Positions 47,701 through 60,418 of a stretch of DNA of 64,000 bases are shown here, piece by piece (position 1 is the stretch's first letter; each line of letters begins with the position of its first letter). The position numbers and the translations under genes were made by a program. Under the pieces are notes generated by a model. It saw nothing but the letters and a program-made list of their open reading frames with translations. It was not told where the DNA came from and did not search any database. The DNA comes from Ganoderma boninense (taxonomy: Eukaryota; Basidiomycota; Agaricomycetes; Polyporales; Polyporaceae). The stretch is from positions 186,001 through 250,000 of the forward strand of contig CM035314.1 in assembly GCA_002900995.3 (NCBI GenBank), given 5' to 3'.

Positions 47701-50102
47701 AACGGCAGTCGGGGGAGAGCTCCACGCCGCATTAGCAAGGGGCATCGCTATGAATGTCGACCGGACAGCGATGATCAGCCGCATCCAGCTCTGGGTCCAT
47801 AATAAGTCGGCGAGCAGCCTCGATCGATAGGCGATGTGGGGATCAAAGATGGAGGGGTTTTCGTTGATAAACTGTCGTCGGATGGCGAGAGACCCACAGG
47901 AGGGAGGATAGCGAGAGACCGACAAGGGGGACGATGGCGAGAGACCGACAACGAAGCCGCGGACGCGGTGATTATGATGCGCGACGGGCCGACGGCGTCG
48001 ATGAGTGCGCGGAGCCAGAGGACTCGCTTTCCCACGCATCATCAGTTGGAAACATGCTCCTTCGTTCTCTGTTCTCCGTTCTCCCATCACCCCAGCTGAA
48101 GGACATCCATCCAACCTCTCCCTTTTTCGCATGCGCTCACTTCTGCGGTCCCCGCTCACCGCCCCGATGTTCGTCTTTATGCTGTCCAACCGCCAGTCAC
48201 TGGCGAGACGGCTGACGAGCCTTCGGACGTGAAGGTCTTTGCCGCCCGCGCGCACTACGGCTCTCAGCGACGTTCAAGCTCACGTTCCTGTTCCTCAGTC
48301 CTAGCCGCTCTTTTTTCGAGGCCGTCACCTGGTCCAAGCCTAGTCCCATCTGCGGCAAATACTGGCAGCGATCTTCATCTCCCCACCGGAGCCTCTTTTT
48401 TTCGAGCGCATCTCGACGCCGTGCGTTCCGTCTACAAGCGCACAGTTCCCTGGTTTCCATGACATAGGCGAGTACTGCCTGTATTTTCTCTGAGCAGCAA
48501 TTGCTGCTCGCTGTGCTAATTTTTGTTCGTTCCCATGGTTGATCCACCACAACTCGATGGACCTCGTCGTCGCGCCACCGGTAAGTAGTGCGACTCACCG
48601 TCCTTCTCCTGTCCACACTGACATCCTTCACAGACGACGCAAGGCCCGTCAGCCATAAACCGCGCCCGTGCCATCATCGCTACTGTACCAGCCGCACGCA
48701 CGCTCCACCGTGGTTGTGCTTTACACACGCCGGAGGTGTCCTTAATGCCCTTACGCTTGCACGCGCCGTATACAGGATCGGCCGCAGACTCTGGTTCGTG
48801 AACTTCATTGTGCTCCTAACGTCATTGCTCATGTACTTGGGGCCAGGTGCATCTGCGTCCCTCGATGTTCATTCGTGGCTTGCGCATCCTCAACCTCCTC
48901 TCGTTGTACTTTTTCTGCCGCGTATGAAGCCTTTCAACCGTACGACACACGGAGCGACGCCGGTAAGCGATATAAAATCTCTTCTTCGATGTCACCGTCG
49001 TTCCACCCGCCCCGACCGGAGGAGAGCTGCGCGCTCGCCGTTCCATTCCTAGGTACGGTGGCCACTCGTGAAACGTGTCAGAGAGATGTGGCAAGTGCTA
49101 GGCAGCTGGAACCCGTGTGCATGTAACCAAGCAGTGTATTCGTGTCGAGCACCGATAGCACAGCGAGTAGTTCGGTCATTGCTGAAGTGCCAATCCGGAC
49201 GACGAAGATGAATGTGCAGAATGCCGCGTGGAACATTTGTGGGAACCGCAGCGATCTACTGCACAGTCGGAGTGGGCGCCCATGCAAGGAGTATTAAACG
49301 TTGAGGTGGTATTGAACAGATTCCGCCGGTAGAGCTTCCATGGCCGCAGTCGCAGTCATCGCGGGTCTTGGCTACGACCGGGGAGACGCTGATGGAGCGG
49401 TTTGCTGACGTACTTCTCAGGTAGCTTGATCACTGTGGTGCTGACGATATTGGGGCAACGCTGGCCATGGGGGTTGGGCGAAGGTGCGTTAGTATACAAG
49501 GACTAGTGGAGGTCTGGGGAAAGCGCGAAGTCGTCCCCGTTGTCCTTTCCTTTCCTTTCCTATTGCCGTGTGAGGCTATGCCTGGTAGGCATTGGATACA
49601 TGTGTAGCTACTCGAGAATAATAGTGGTCGGCGTGACCTGGGGCCCGAAGCTCCATTGTCCTTGCCATCCAGTTCTCAACGCTAGCGCGAGAAGTGTCGC
49701 CATCAGCGTTAGCGTTGGCAGAGGAGTTTAAGCTGGCAAATGCAGCGGAGTGGTACTTGAACAGCCTGAGGATCGTGTGGACGCAGAGCAGTTGATATTT
49801 CTGCCGTTCTTCAAGGGCGTCGTCCGGTGCGCTATCTGACTGAAGGATCTTTCACTGCCAGATCAACGTTTCTGGGGAGGATCCTGTGTGATTCTCCAAT
49901 CACCTGAAGTACATTGCACCAGCATGAGAAGGAGTCCACCGTAAGGTCAATACGGTTCTCCACGTAGCGATATCTATCCATTTTCCGACTGAACTACTTA
50001 TTTGGAATACAGGAGTTGAAACAAGTACATTGGATAGACACCCGAGACGGCGAAGTATAACTACATAACCACACATATTCAAGTAATCCCCATGAGCACG
50101 GT
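44701..50102. other. Long stretch without an assignable gene
   Basis: About 5.4 kb. Weak coding-like pieces exist. One reverse-strand stretch (about 47270-47470) contains SGTQFVMFYDDFCRRLNLLR. Another (about 47700-47850) contains IAYRSRLLADLLWTQSWMRL. A forward hydrophobic stretch lies at about 48770-48910 (RRLWFVNFIVLLTSLLMYLG). They do not join into a gene. No repeats, target duplications or RNA genes were recognised. Confidence 0.4.
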
Positions 50103-51773
50103 TCAACCGCAGTGGCAGCTTCGCCCGCATGCATAGCATTTAACGACAGGAGGTCTATTGGGATTGAGGTATTGCTCCCGGGGCTCGAGAGGATCGTCGT
50201 TCCAAGATATCAAGTATTTCACGATGGTCATATGTGTGAGGTTAGGGCTCCAACCTCCCCAATCGCAGATGCGTCGGAGAGGCCAACGTAGCTCGGTGGA
50301 GAGGAATTGACAACCTCCTCGACGGAAGGAATGTGTGCCGTACGGAGTGGGATCTCGGTCGATTTCCAGGAGATTACGACGGAACAAACGCAAAAACGTT
50401 TCCGAACTCTGAATGACGACAGGTCAGCATCATTCTCCGACAATCAAGCAGCAGAGCAAGACTTGCCATGGCTCGTTCCCCGATTCGCGGTCGGTCTCTT
50501 GAAGCGAACGACGGGAACAGGAACCCCTCGGCGACTTTGTATTCGTCAAGCCAGCATCCGATGGCGCGAACGGGACACAAGAAGGCTTCGTGAAGAGGCC
50601 GCATATACATCCGGAAAGGTTTGATCCCTGTATCATCCCAGGTACCAGTCAACTGAAGAACGCGTAGGAGTGACTATCGGTAGTTACCTCCGAACTGATC
50701 AGTCTTGCGCCGCGTGAGGCAGAGCTCGACGACTGCTCCACCCTCTAGGACGCACAGGTCTTCGAACCGAATCGCCAAGACTTCGTCGAAACGGAGTAGA
50801 CACCAGAATGCGAGGGTGTAGGCTGCATGGAGGAGTCGCCGTGCCCGTGGCCCCACCGTCGAGGGTCCATTCGACACCCTGGCCGATCCCGGCACGATAT
50901 CCCAGTTCTCTGGCCTGTGATTGAAGTCGTAGAGAGTCCTTAACACGGAGGTGGTGATTGCCCTGGAGCTCATCGATACATCACCGTCCTGTGCCTAGTA
51001 TGGGCAATGAAGACACGAAAGGAGTGAAGACCGCGTATGGACTCGTACCTTCCTGCGCCTCAATGAGACCATATATCTTGAGACTTGTAACGATAGGGAT
51101 GGGTTTCCCTTCCATTTTCCGGTCTCTGCTTGGTGCCACTCCAGATTGCCTCTCGTCGGCGCCTTACCGAAGCGATATGTCAAGGCAGCGCGCATACGCA
51201 TCGAGTAGGAGTAGCTGACTCGCTTCTTGGTGGGGGGCTTGTGAGTGCCGTCAAGCTCGACGTCGTCTGCCCTAATAGGTGAGAAAATGTAAGGCTATTG
51301 GTCATTGCTCCATCGACGACTATCCACGGCTTACAGTGATATAATCCACAAACAGATGAGCTGAGGCATGATCTCCGCCGTCTCTTCACCGAAGACATCA
51401 ACGCCTCTCTCGATGAAGCTCTCGTCCTTACACCACCGACTAAAGCGGTCAGACAACCTATTGCGTGCGTGAATACGAATAATTATGTAAAGTATGCTCA
51501 TTCGTACCTCATGTACTCCAGATGAGTGGAATCCTTCACTCCGCGGGACGCCTCTGCGAGAGCTGTACACCAACCCACGGCGAGCCCATCCGGCGAAGCG
51601 GGCGTATCATCGTCCTGGCCGTCGGGGGATTCAATAGCAGACCAAGACGCAGGTGAACTCGCCTCCTTTTCTGCCTCGTGATCATCCTCGACTTCGTCGT
51701 TGGAGATAGGATCCCCGAGACGGAGGAGATGCTGGACGCGAGCGGAGAGTGTATCTGTGAGCCTGAGAGACAT
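50103..51773 (-). CDS. Crypton-like tyrosine recombinase, intact
   Basis: Six reverse-strand exons (51773-51508, 51457-51335, 51271-51049, 50988-50688, 50627-50467, 50408-50103) total exactly 460 codons, giving 459 residues. Residues about 80-190 form the helical N-terminal DNA-binding part (STHLEYMR ... WCKDES, ending SLSLQVSRYMVSLRRRK). The catalytic domain has Arg in AFWCLLRFDEVLAIRFED, the H..R box in YGTHSFRRGGCQFLS, a Trp-rich segment ICDWGGWS and the candidate nucleophile Tyr in TIVKYLISWNDD. A short Cys tail, KCYACGRSCHCG, ends the protein. Tyrosine recombinases cut and rejoin DNA through a phosphotyrosine link, and Cryptons use them to move. The intron at 50409-50466 has a GC donor (GCAAGT). 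No stops or frameshifts are seen. Element borders were not found. Confidence 0.85.
50409..50466 (-). other. GC-AG intron in the recombinase gene
   Basis: The donor is GCAAGT and the acceptor is CATTCAG. Removing these 58 bases joins GERAM to SSETFLRLFRRN in frame and makes the whole coding sequence a multiple of three. No GT donor nearby preserves the frame. Confidence 0.75.
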
Positions 51774-54700
51774 CGGTCGACTTCGAGACACGGGGCTCAC
51801 CACCATCGGGCTTTATCTTTAAAAACGAAGTACCCAAGTGGAATCACGCGCTCTTGCCAGCCGGAACGGCCAGTAGAGGCGCAGGGGCATTCTACTAGCC
51901 CGATGACCGCTACTTGGCACAAGTACTCGGCCTGTGGCCTCTCAGCCCGGTTCTAATTGGAATTTCTAGGTCAGGGAGCATTACGCCAATGGCACTGACT
52001 CCCTCCTAAGCAGGGTGCACTGACCCGCCGGTCAGACCGAAATCCCGAGTCTTGAACTCCAGCCTCGCGACCCTGAGGGTCATCGCTGTGCTTCGCTCCG
52101 ATCGGAAATGGGCTGAGACGCTGCAGGTCCTCCGCTGATTCTCCACATATTGGTACCGAACTAACGTTGACCATACTCGGTAAGCCCGGCCCAACAATAT
52201 TGAACTGAGAAGAACGTTAATGAATGCGAAGAGGGAACAACAGCATCCGTTAGGGATCCGCTAATGCTCACCTCATTCGCTCCTGCGACTCAGATACTGA
52301 ATAGATCTTTCGACAACGCGAGGGCCGTCTCAATGCCGGACGGTGAGTCGTATAGATTGAAGCGTGGAACATATACGTGCCGAGTTTAGACTCGAGGGAA
52401 TCGAGGGAAGAGTGTGCGAAAAGGAGCTTATGGCACTGAGGCTGGGCCCCCGGAGAGAGAAAAAGGATGTCCTACGGGTGGGGAGTCGATGACTGGCCTG
52501 GTGATGGTGCGCGACGTCGCGTCTTCAGTCTGCGTGAGTCTCTACAAACGGCAGACAGCGTCGGTGGCATGGGGGAATTCGGTTGAATTCCACAGAAAAG
52601 TAGGTGGATCGGCAGCGGCGGTCATCCACCAAATTACAGTCTGTATTCGCCTACGATCATCAGTGGATTTTAAGTCTCATTTTTGGCGTTGTCGAGCGCG
52701 AGGACTAACTGGTAGACGACGTTGACATTCTTGATGAGGACAGTGATGGGGTTTAGATATGTTCGCAAGAGATTGCGGTGGACCGCTCGCATGTGAAGGA
52801 GAAAAACCATATCCTGCGTGATTTGATCTGGGTCTGCGAAGCGCGAGAGCGAGCTGGGAGCTACATCCGTTAGGAACGAGCCTCATTTCAATATACGACC
52901 TGTGCCACGCAACACCTGCACATGCGAGCGGAAGAGACGGACATTGCTAGGTTGACTCCCTTTTTCCGTGCAGTCTGCCAGAAAAACCTCCCGTGAGCAT
53001 GGTGCGCCATGGTCTGAAATTGCTGACCATGACTGACGATTTCTGAACTAGTATCGTTAACTACTGGCAAGCAACGATGAGTAAACACTGAGTTTATTCA
53101 CACAAGGAAAGTCATGGCTCAACTAATACACATAACGCATAACAGGGCATGGAGAAGGGAGGGATTCGGAGGGAACTCGAGCAAATACATTTGAGCTACG
53201 ATGAGGCCGCCGGATGGCGCCCAACTGCTCGTCTATTTGTGGATGTTTGCATCGGCGCTTATACGGCCACGTCATGGCGACGGACATCGCAGCACTCGGC
53301 TCGCAAACCAAATTTGTCTTCCCTCCTCAACATCGCCAGTCGCTCTGTGCTGCTTTGTCTCCGAGCCTACCTACCTCGCTGGCTTCCAAATTCACACGTT
53401 GGCCCGTCATCCCGGCATTCAGCTTGCGGCTGTCAGCACTCTGCCATATAGTCTGAGTGTTGTACGCCGACTCTCGGAACTGCCCTCACCCATCCTCTCG
53501 ACATGGGAGACCTTCGACGCCATCCCCTGGAGAGCTTTTGTTCGCTGTTGTACCAGGTGCGTTGCTCAGGCTGCTCAGGCTCCTTTGTCCCGATCCCCTC
53601 GCTCTTCTCATTCACCCGTTGCACCAGGCTCGCTGTCCTCATCCTCACCGATGTCTACATCGACATCGCTGGTACACACTCGCCCCTGCCGCTCTTGCTT
53701 GCCCTCCCCCCCCACCACCACCTTCTGCTGCAATGCACACTGGGCATCGCAGGCACGTCGCTGAACCTGCACCACGGTGCGCATGATCGGGAGCAGGGCG
53801 ATCCATGTGCTCTCGCACTTCGCGCTCTTCACGACGATGTCCTCAGGTGCTGCAACGTTGGAATAATAAGAGGTGAGTCTAACATGCTGAGTCTTATTCC
53901 ATTCTATCTCTCCCTTTTCTTTTCCTTCGACGTCTTCCAACGGCTGCGTGATGCTTCTGATAAGTTTATTCGCTGAAGTCCTGTAATCTTCGCCGTGCTG
54001 CTAACTACGGGTGGTTAACGACTCAAGCACGGTACCCGCAGGTCTGTGATGACGGAGCTGGTAAGTCTTCCACCTATTCGTACTACATTTACCTTGCTCA
54101 CGTCGGCTTTCCTCCGCTATGTCAGGTCCCAGTGTCCCTTACGTCCGTCCAAGTGCCTGGATAATGCTGGAAGGTTAGGCTTGTGTAGGGCGCATACGGG
54201 GCGGACTTGTTCTTGCTAGATACTTGTTCATGTACATGTAGAGACTGATGTCCTCGTAGTACTTCATATATTCGACTTTGTTTCATATCTGTATGGCGTG
54301 ATAAGTGGAAAGGAATATTCAAACAATGTCAAGCCATGGCTCAGGAATTGCTTGCGGTCTGCCATGGCCTGCATTCTACCGTCCCCCCCAATATTCCTGG
54401 ACTATATCTGGCTATTGCTCGACTATGTCTCACCTTTTTGAAACATTCCACGCTATTCCCGTGGGAGGTTTTTTGAGGTACTATGCATGAGTGGGGCATC
54501 AGCTCGTGCCTGTGATCGTGTTGACGCGCATATGTCGTAGAGTACAACGTGTGCGTCCTAAAGGTAGAGCAGGAGCAATCGAAACAGAGGCAGAGGAATA
54601 GGGAGTCATAATTTGCGACACGAGGAGTCAAGCGAACGGTGAACGGAGATGTAGTACAACGACACCGAGGTTACTGTTCCTCGCTTTCGAACCAATTGGA

Positions 54701-54841
54701 GCCTTAACCCGTCATGGCAATCGCCAAAGAGCATTGTCGAACCACGAGACAAAGTCTATTCAAGTTGAAGGTGATGACGGCCCTGCAACAGTGCGGCGGT
54801 TAGTTCGATCCATCGATCCGACAATTGAGACTTGCACACCG
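51774..54841. other. Unassigned stretch between recombinase and the 54842 gene
   Basis: About 3.1 kb. Forward frames between 53200 and 53980 are long and hydrophobic but overlap in all three frames, are Ser/Leu/Pro-rich and lack consistent splice junctions. They could be remains of a membrane protein gene or chance. I see no repeat structure. Confidence 0.35.
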
Positions 54842-57800
54842 TTACTTGCCCCGAAATTGAAGGTTTCCTCGCGGCGGACTACTAGACGTTGTCCGTTTCC
54901 GCTTCTGAAGAACGGGGATCTGGATATCAGTCGGGGTCGGCGCGGGCTGCCGAGTCGACATCATGCGTGACAGCGCCCCACGATATCGTCCATCCAAAAC
55001 AAAAGAAGTCTTCAGTCCATCCTGAGAAACAGAGGACGGAAAGTGTTCCATTCCTCCAGGATGCTCAGGGGTAGAATTCGAACTCCCCTGAAGCTGGGAA
55101 TCGCTGCTCCGAGGATACTTGCCACCCTCTCGCTCGGTAAGAGGTAGGGGCCCTTGCTCGAACTGTGGTAAAGACGAGGTACCCCGACCAGCGTGAAACA
55201 GGTTGGAACAGGGGGTTGGACCTAGAAAACGCGCCGCCCCCTGGGCGATGACATGACCAGAGGGATGTGAAACCTATGAAAGGAATATTTACGAGGTATG
55301 TTGGGACGGGACACAATTTCCTTACCTTATTTCCTCCGGACGAGCCGCCTTGTAATGTCGAGACGGATTGAGCCCGATGGTGGGGTTGTATCACCGCTGG
55401 GACCTGACGAAGACTTTGCGCGGAGTCCTGTGGCTGAGAAAGTGACACAGGGTTGTGTGAAGCCGGAGAGCCGTGTCGACGATGCGTCGGTGGCAACACT
55501 GGATTAGTGGGTTCGTGGGAACCTGGTTGTGGGATTTGGCCTGCCGTGCTCCTAGTGCCACATGTCAGCGAAGCATGCTCGGGATAAGAACGTAGCGATT
55601 TGCGACCCAATCTGCGTCCGGTGTCTGCCCCATGGGGAGGGAGTCCACTTACCATTGAGGCACGGAAGGAACGCGGCCTATTTGCGCTGTGCGAGTATCA
55701 ATGCGGACTAACGACTGTGTCCCTCCATCGGGGGCGTTTCTGGAAGGCGGGCGATCGGCTGTGCTAACAGTGCGAGAGACGTGATGTGGAGGGTGCACAA
55801 CTGGTGACGACTCAGCTAGCGGAGAACTAGGATGGATGGGCTCGGGGGATCGCGGGGACGGGACTCCTGCGCCCTGGCTTGGAGTAGGGGCATGTGAGAG
55901 ACCCGTAGGGGAACGACGTCGCCGTTCGGAAGTTTTATTTTGGGTAGATGTGTTCACGTCCCCCGTCATGACGTGGGGCAGCTGAGTCTCGCCACTTGCT
56001 ATAACATCCAGTTCGATGAGATTGCGCAAGGCACTACATTACAAGACAGTTTACTCACATGCTTCGATACCAGTGAAGTTCGGCAGCGTACCCATCCCGT
56101 GGCGGGTCTGCGCTTGATTGGATGGAGCCGAGAGTGATGACATGTGAACAACACATTCCACCGTCGTCATGTTTTCTGTGAAGGCTGCCCAATTGGAGAA
56201 AAACGAGTGGGCGTGAATTTGGTTTTCCGGATTCTTGACTCGCAAATATACTGCTGTAACCATGCCGTCGTCCCCGGGTATGCCCACCACAAAAGGTTCA
56301 ATGCCTGCCTTGATGGCTAAAAGGACTCAGACAAACGTAATTGCTGCAATGCGTCGACGCACCATCAGCTCCCCCAGGACACCGGACGAAGGTGATTATC
56401 TCATCCTGCAACACCTTGAGCAGTTTGAGACGGGCCTCCGAACGCATGCCTCGAATCCCCTTGGGCTTGGCCTTAACCTTCCCGCTGTTACTCCCCTCTT
56501 CCTCGTTCCCGATCCATGGAACACCGTGGTCGCCTCCGGGCCAATTTTGGCATGTGACACCGCCATTTGCCAAATGAAACGGCCACTTACGTCCGGGCCA
56601 ATACAGTCCACCGGGGAAGGTGGTTTTCAGAGCTTCGACTGCGATCAATGCGTCGAGTGAACGAGCTGCTCTAAGACAACTGAAACTTGGTATTTTGGAC
56701 GTACTGTACGTGGATTTAATCCGATCCTTGATATATCCAAATTCATAGACATCTTGTTCCCCTTTCGTCGCGAAACCTGGAGGATTAGAGCTCGCACGAT
56801 TCTATGGCCACACCTACGTGAGCGCCCCAAATTCGTAGGCTGAGTGGGATGACTCACAGGGAACTGCGTGATGGCATACAGCGGTGGCGAAGACGGATCC
56901 ACATGTTGCTGACGCGAACCATGTAATTCCTCCACGCCGACTTCGTCACCAATTTCGTGTACGCCTGTGGCAGTGAGCTTCGTGGTCTAGAAATGAAATG
57001 AGTATTTAATTTGTGCAATAATGGTCCGCATATGTCGGTCGTGAGTTCATCTTAAAACATAAGGTTAAAGATAACTCTGACCGTTGCTTCCATTCGACTG
57101 GAAAGATCTTCGACCGAGAGAGTCTGACCATTTCCGCTAGGAGTCATTGCCACGCGACAAATCCACAGATTAAACACGAAAATACACGATGAGATGGCGC
57201 ATACCGAATGTATTCCAAAAATCTCAATTCCGGAGGCAGCGTCGTACTGGGAAAGTGGCGCCTCATAAACTATGATGACGGATAAGTTACTTGTGCAGCC
57301 ATGGATTCCAGTAGAAGGCTCACCCCGGTCGCTCGCGGCGTCTCAAGACGCGTAGCCATGATACGAGTGTCAGCTACGGACCCGAGCACAATCGCTGCTT
57401 CGAATCCAAACGCCTCGGAGTTACAGACGAGCTAAGAAATGTCAGAAAATATGTGGCTCAATGAATGATGGGTGCCGACCATGGAGTTGACATTGGTGAC
57501 GAAGTCGCTCCAGGCGGCTTGGTCATGATTGACAGTCGCATCGCACTCGTTGAGGGCAGATTTACGATCCTGGTCGAAGAAGTCGTTAAGAATACCTTCC
57601 CATTCACTACAACTCCGGAACTCGTTGAAGCATCGCATAGGCAGAGATGGCTCCGTGAGGTCTACGTCTGGGAAGGCTTAAGGACGGGTCCTGACATTGA
57701 TTTAAGCTCTAACGTTATGGACTTACCGGCGGAGGATCTGGATATCCGGGCGAGCTCACGGTCGAGGTTACTATTCCAATAACTCTTGTACTTCTGGACG

Positions 57801-59090
57801 TCGGCGCGGTACTTGACGACTTTCTTCACGAGAGCGTCAAATTTCTCACCCGTAGAGGTCTCCAGGTCCTGAAAGCAGAGCAAAATTCCCATGCAGGTGT
57901 CGAGGACAGACGCCGGCGAAAGCGTCGAGTCTCGCATGCGTGGAGGGGCTGTACCATCGTCGCTTTCTGCACTTTGGGCGCTGAGGTCAGAGGGGTGCGA
58001 AGGCTTACATCGAGAACGTGTCATTTTGTAGAATGCTAAGTTGGGTTGGGCGTGCTTACTTGAGTAACATGATCGGTCAAAGTAGCCTTCGTTGGCACCT
58101 GAGGCGTAGATGATGCGGATCGGCTCCTCGGCTGAGGGAATGGACTGACGCTGCCAGCCGTGTTTTCGTAATTGGAGACAGGAGGGTGCCCGAGCGCATG
58201 CGACAGCGTGGATGAGGGCGATATCTTCGGAGCCCGGTAGGTGGACATAAGGACAGTATGGTCACTGTCGGGGCAGGTAGACGAGGTCGCGGGACTCCCT
58301 ACTGGCAACGAAGCGTAGCTGAAGTATTTGTCGTTGGATACCCTGAACGTCTCGACTCCTCCAACTGGTACTAGAGCCTTGAGCTCTTCTTCCGGAGCCT
58401 CGTCAATAGGCGGAAGGCTCACGCCTGGAATCAACATAATTCGATCACGTTCCTTTCATAGACACACGCATCACTCACCCGCCATCTGATTATCCGGTGT
58501 GAAGTACCTTCCAGCGAGGTTGGTGGTCCCATGATAGGTACTACGAGGATCAGTCATCGAACTAGTCACGACATAGGACCGAACCAATACTTACAGCGGG
58601 ACCATATCCGTTGGGAGTGTATGCTGTTCGTCGAGGGAGGGTGGATGGATGGGAGCGGAAGGGTGTGACTGGGTATCTTGGGATGGCGTTGGGAAGCCGG
58701 CGGTAGATGTTGTCGCGACGTCGTGCGGAGCGGTGGTCTGAAAGGTTGTTGCCCATGTTCACGCTTAGTCAATATAAGGTCAAGATCAGACAATCAATCT
58801 TCTCTTACCGGTACTGAATCGTCATCCACGTTCGAGGAGTAGCTTGTTTCGTCAGGTTGCAATGTCCGGCCAGGAACGTCCTTCCACGCCTCTCTCGCTG
58901 CTCGAGCCTTCTTCCAAAAGCTGCTCGGAGATTGGGCGGCCCTTTCGGTGATGCTTATCCTTCGTGACATGACGCGAACCGGTGTAGACGTTGGCGGTAC
59001 CTTCGTCTTGGTTGGAGTGATGACCTTCCGCCTCTCCCTACCGCGACTTTTTGTCGTCTGAGGCTTGTGTTTTGGGCTCGTCGCTGTCAT
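54842..59090 (-). CDS. Large multi-exon gene of unknown function
   Basis: No family recognised. The reverse-strand model starts at 59090 (MTATSPKHKPQ) and ends at 54842-54844 after a basic tail (QKRKRTTSSSPPRGNLQFRGK). The N-terminus is basic and Ser/Thr/Pro-rich. A structured part follows: SVLDTCMGILLCFQDLET, FDALVKKVVKYRADVQKY, EWEGILNDFFDQDRKSA, VTNVNSMLVCNSEAFGFEAA, FTENMTTVECVVHMSSLSA and EALKTTFPGGLYWPGRKWPFH. The last third is long and Pro/Ser-rich, apparently disordered. Roughly twelve short GT-AG introns were followed, and each junction inspected gave sensible continuity with no nonsense codon. I did not verify the total length. It is divergent from the Ulp1-like gene across 1.3 kb, so the two may be functionally linked. 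Confidence 0.6.
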
Positions 59091-60418
59091 TGAGGACTCC
59101 TGTGCGCACATAAATATCAAAATCATTCGCATTATGCCTCGTAGGATTCAGGACGTACCAATAAGATGTTCGGAGGGGGCGCAAACGAACGAGGGCGTCA
59201 CGACAGAGTCAAAAAGACGCGCGATAACAGCGCTAGTCAAATCTCCAGCTCACATGAAAGCCGCCCTGCGCAGACGCTGATGGGGCTGGGACACAGCCAC
59301 CCCCGCTGTTTCGGGGCCCGCGCTGAGAGCGTTGCCTCAGCGCTCTCAGCACCACGCGGAACGATTGGGCTAGACGAAGCAACGGACCCTGTAGGACCAG
59401 AAGAACATCAGACTGCACTAATTTTCAGAATCGCAGACACTGCGGAATATTTTAATGCCTTCGGGGAGCGGGCCCGGGGGATTCGGAGTTCTGGATGATG
59501 GTGGTTCACATCTGGGAACGCCAGCACAGCCTCACCCTACATCCCGTGGTGATTGTCCCTACGAATCTTAGATTCATCGGGGAGTTGGACGGAGTTCAGT
59601 CTAGTTCAGTGAATTATTGCCGGACGGTCCGCCAGCCGAGCAAGCAGGTGTTATGCGGAGCTGGATTCAGTGGTAGTGGGCGTGTATTTACAATCAGACA
59701 TCGGGATGACGGCGAAGATGGTGGTGCAGCCCATGTTTCATTTTCTTACCCACATTTTTGTTTTCAACCCTACCCATGCGAAGTTTGGCCAGACGGAAAG
59801 GCCGCAAGTTGGAACCCATCAACCTCATGTCCCACTAACTGGGCGGCGGACTCAGGTCGGCGTCCCGATTCTATGGGGATCTCCATGTTAGGAGTTATGC
59901 GATCCCCGGGCGACGGGTCGCAGCGGCCGTCTAGAACTGGCCTTGTTCCGACTTTCGAATTACAAGGAAAATATCATGTGAAATGCTATCGTGATTGAGT
60001 CCGATGGGAATCAAGTTGTGGTTCGATCAGGCCACAGGACAATCAATTACTTATCGGTGTGCGGCTCCGTACGTCTATTGGGACCGAATTGCAAACAACC
60101 TTCCCAATGTCATTCAATAGAGAAGTTTGAACCCGGGGTTTGCAAACACCGACTGTGGCGTCAGTATTTAGGTTCATGTCTAGCGCGCGTTATTCGCAGC
60201 GCTTGGCTGAAAGCTCGCTTCCGGGCCTTCTTCGAGTTCATCACCTTCGCCAGCATACTGTGAGCATCCCCACCCGCCCAATTGTTCACCACCTCATCTT
60301 AACGTACTATCCACTAGCACCTCATCCTCCGCAGCAGCGACGACGGACTTCGCAACCAGAGGTAACACTGGAGATCGAAACATCGTTGGATAGCCATGTC
60401 TCTGACCAGTATACAGGG
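59091..60418. promoter_or_regulatory. Divergent intergenic region upstream of the 59090 and 60419 genes
   Basis: These 1.3 kb lie between two divergent start codons. They contain a perfect 10-bp inverted repeat, GCTGAGAGCG (59322-59331) and CGCTCTCAGC (59341-59350), around a 9-base loop. Some frames are open for about 100 codons but make no gene model. Promoter function is inferred from position. Confidence 0.35.

Noticed and set aside
53450..54490. Two similar peptides (WETFDAIPW and FETFHAIPV) suggesting a duplicated gene
   Set aside because: The similarity is limited to a few residues and does not extend into the flanking DNA.
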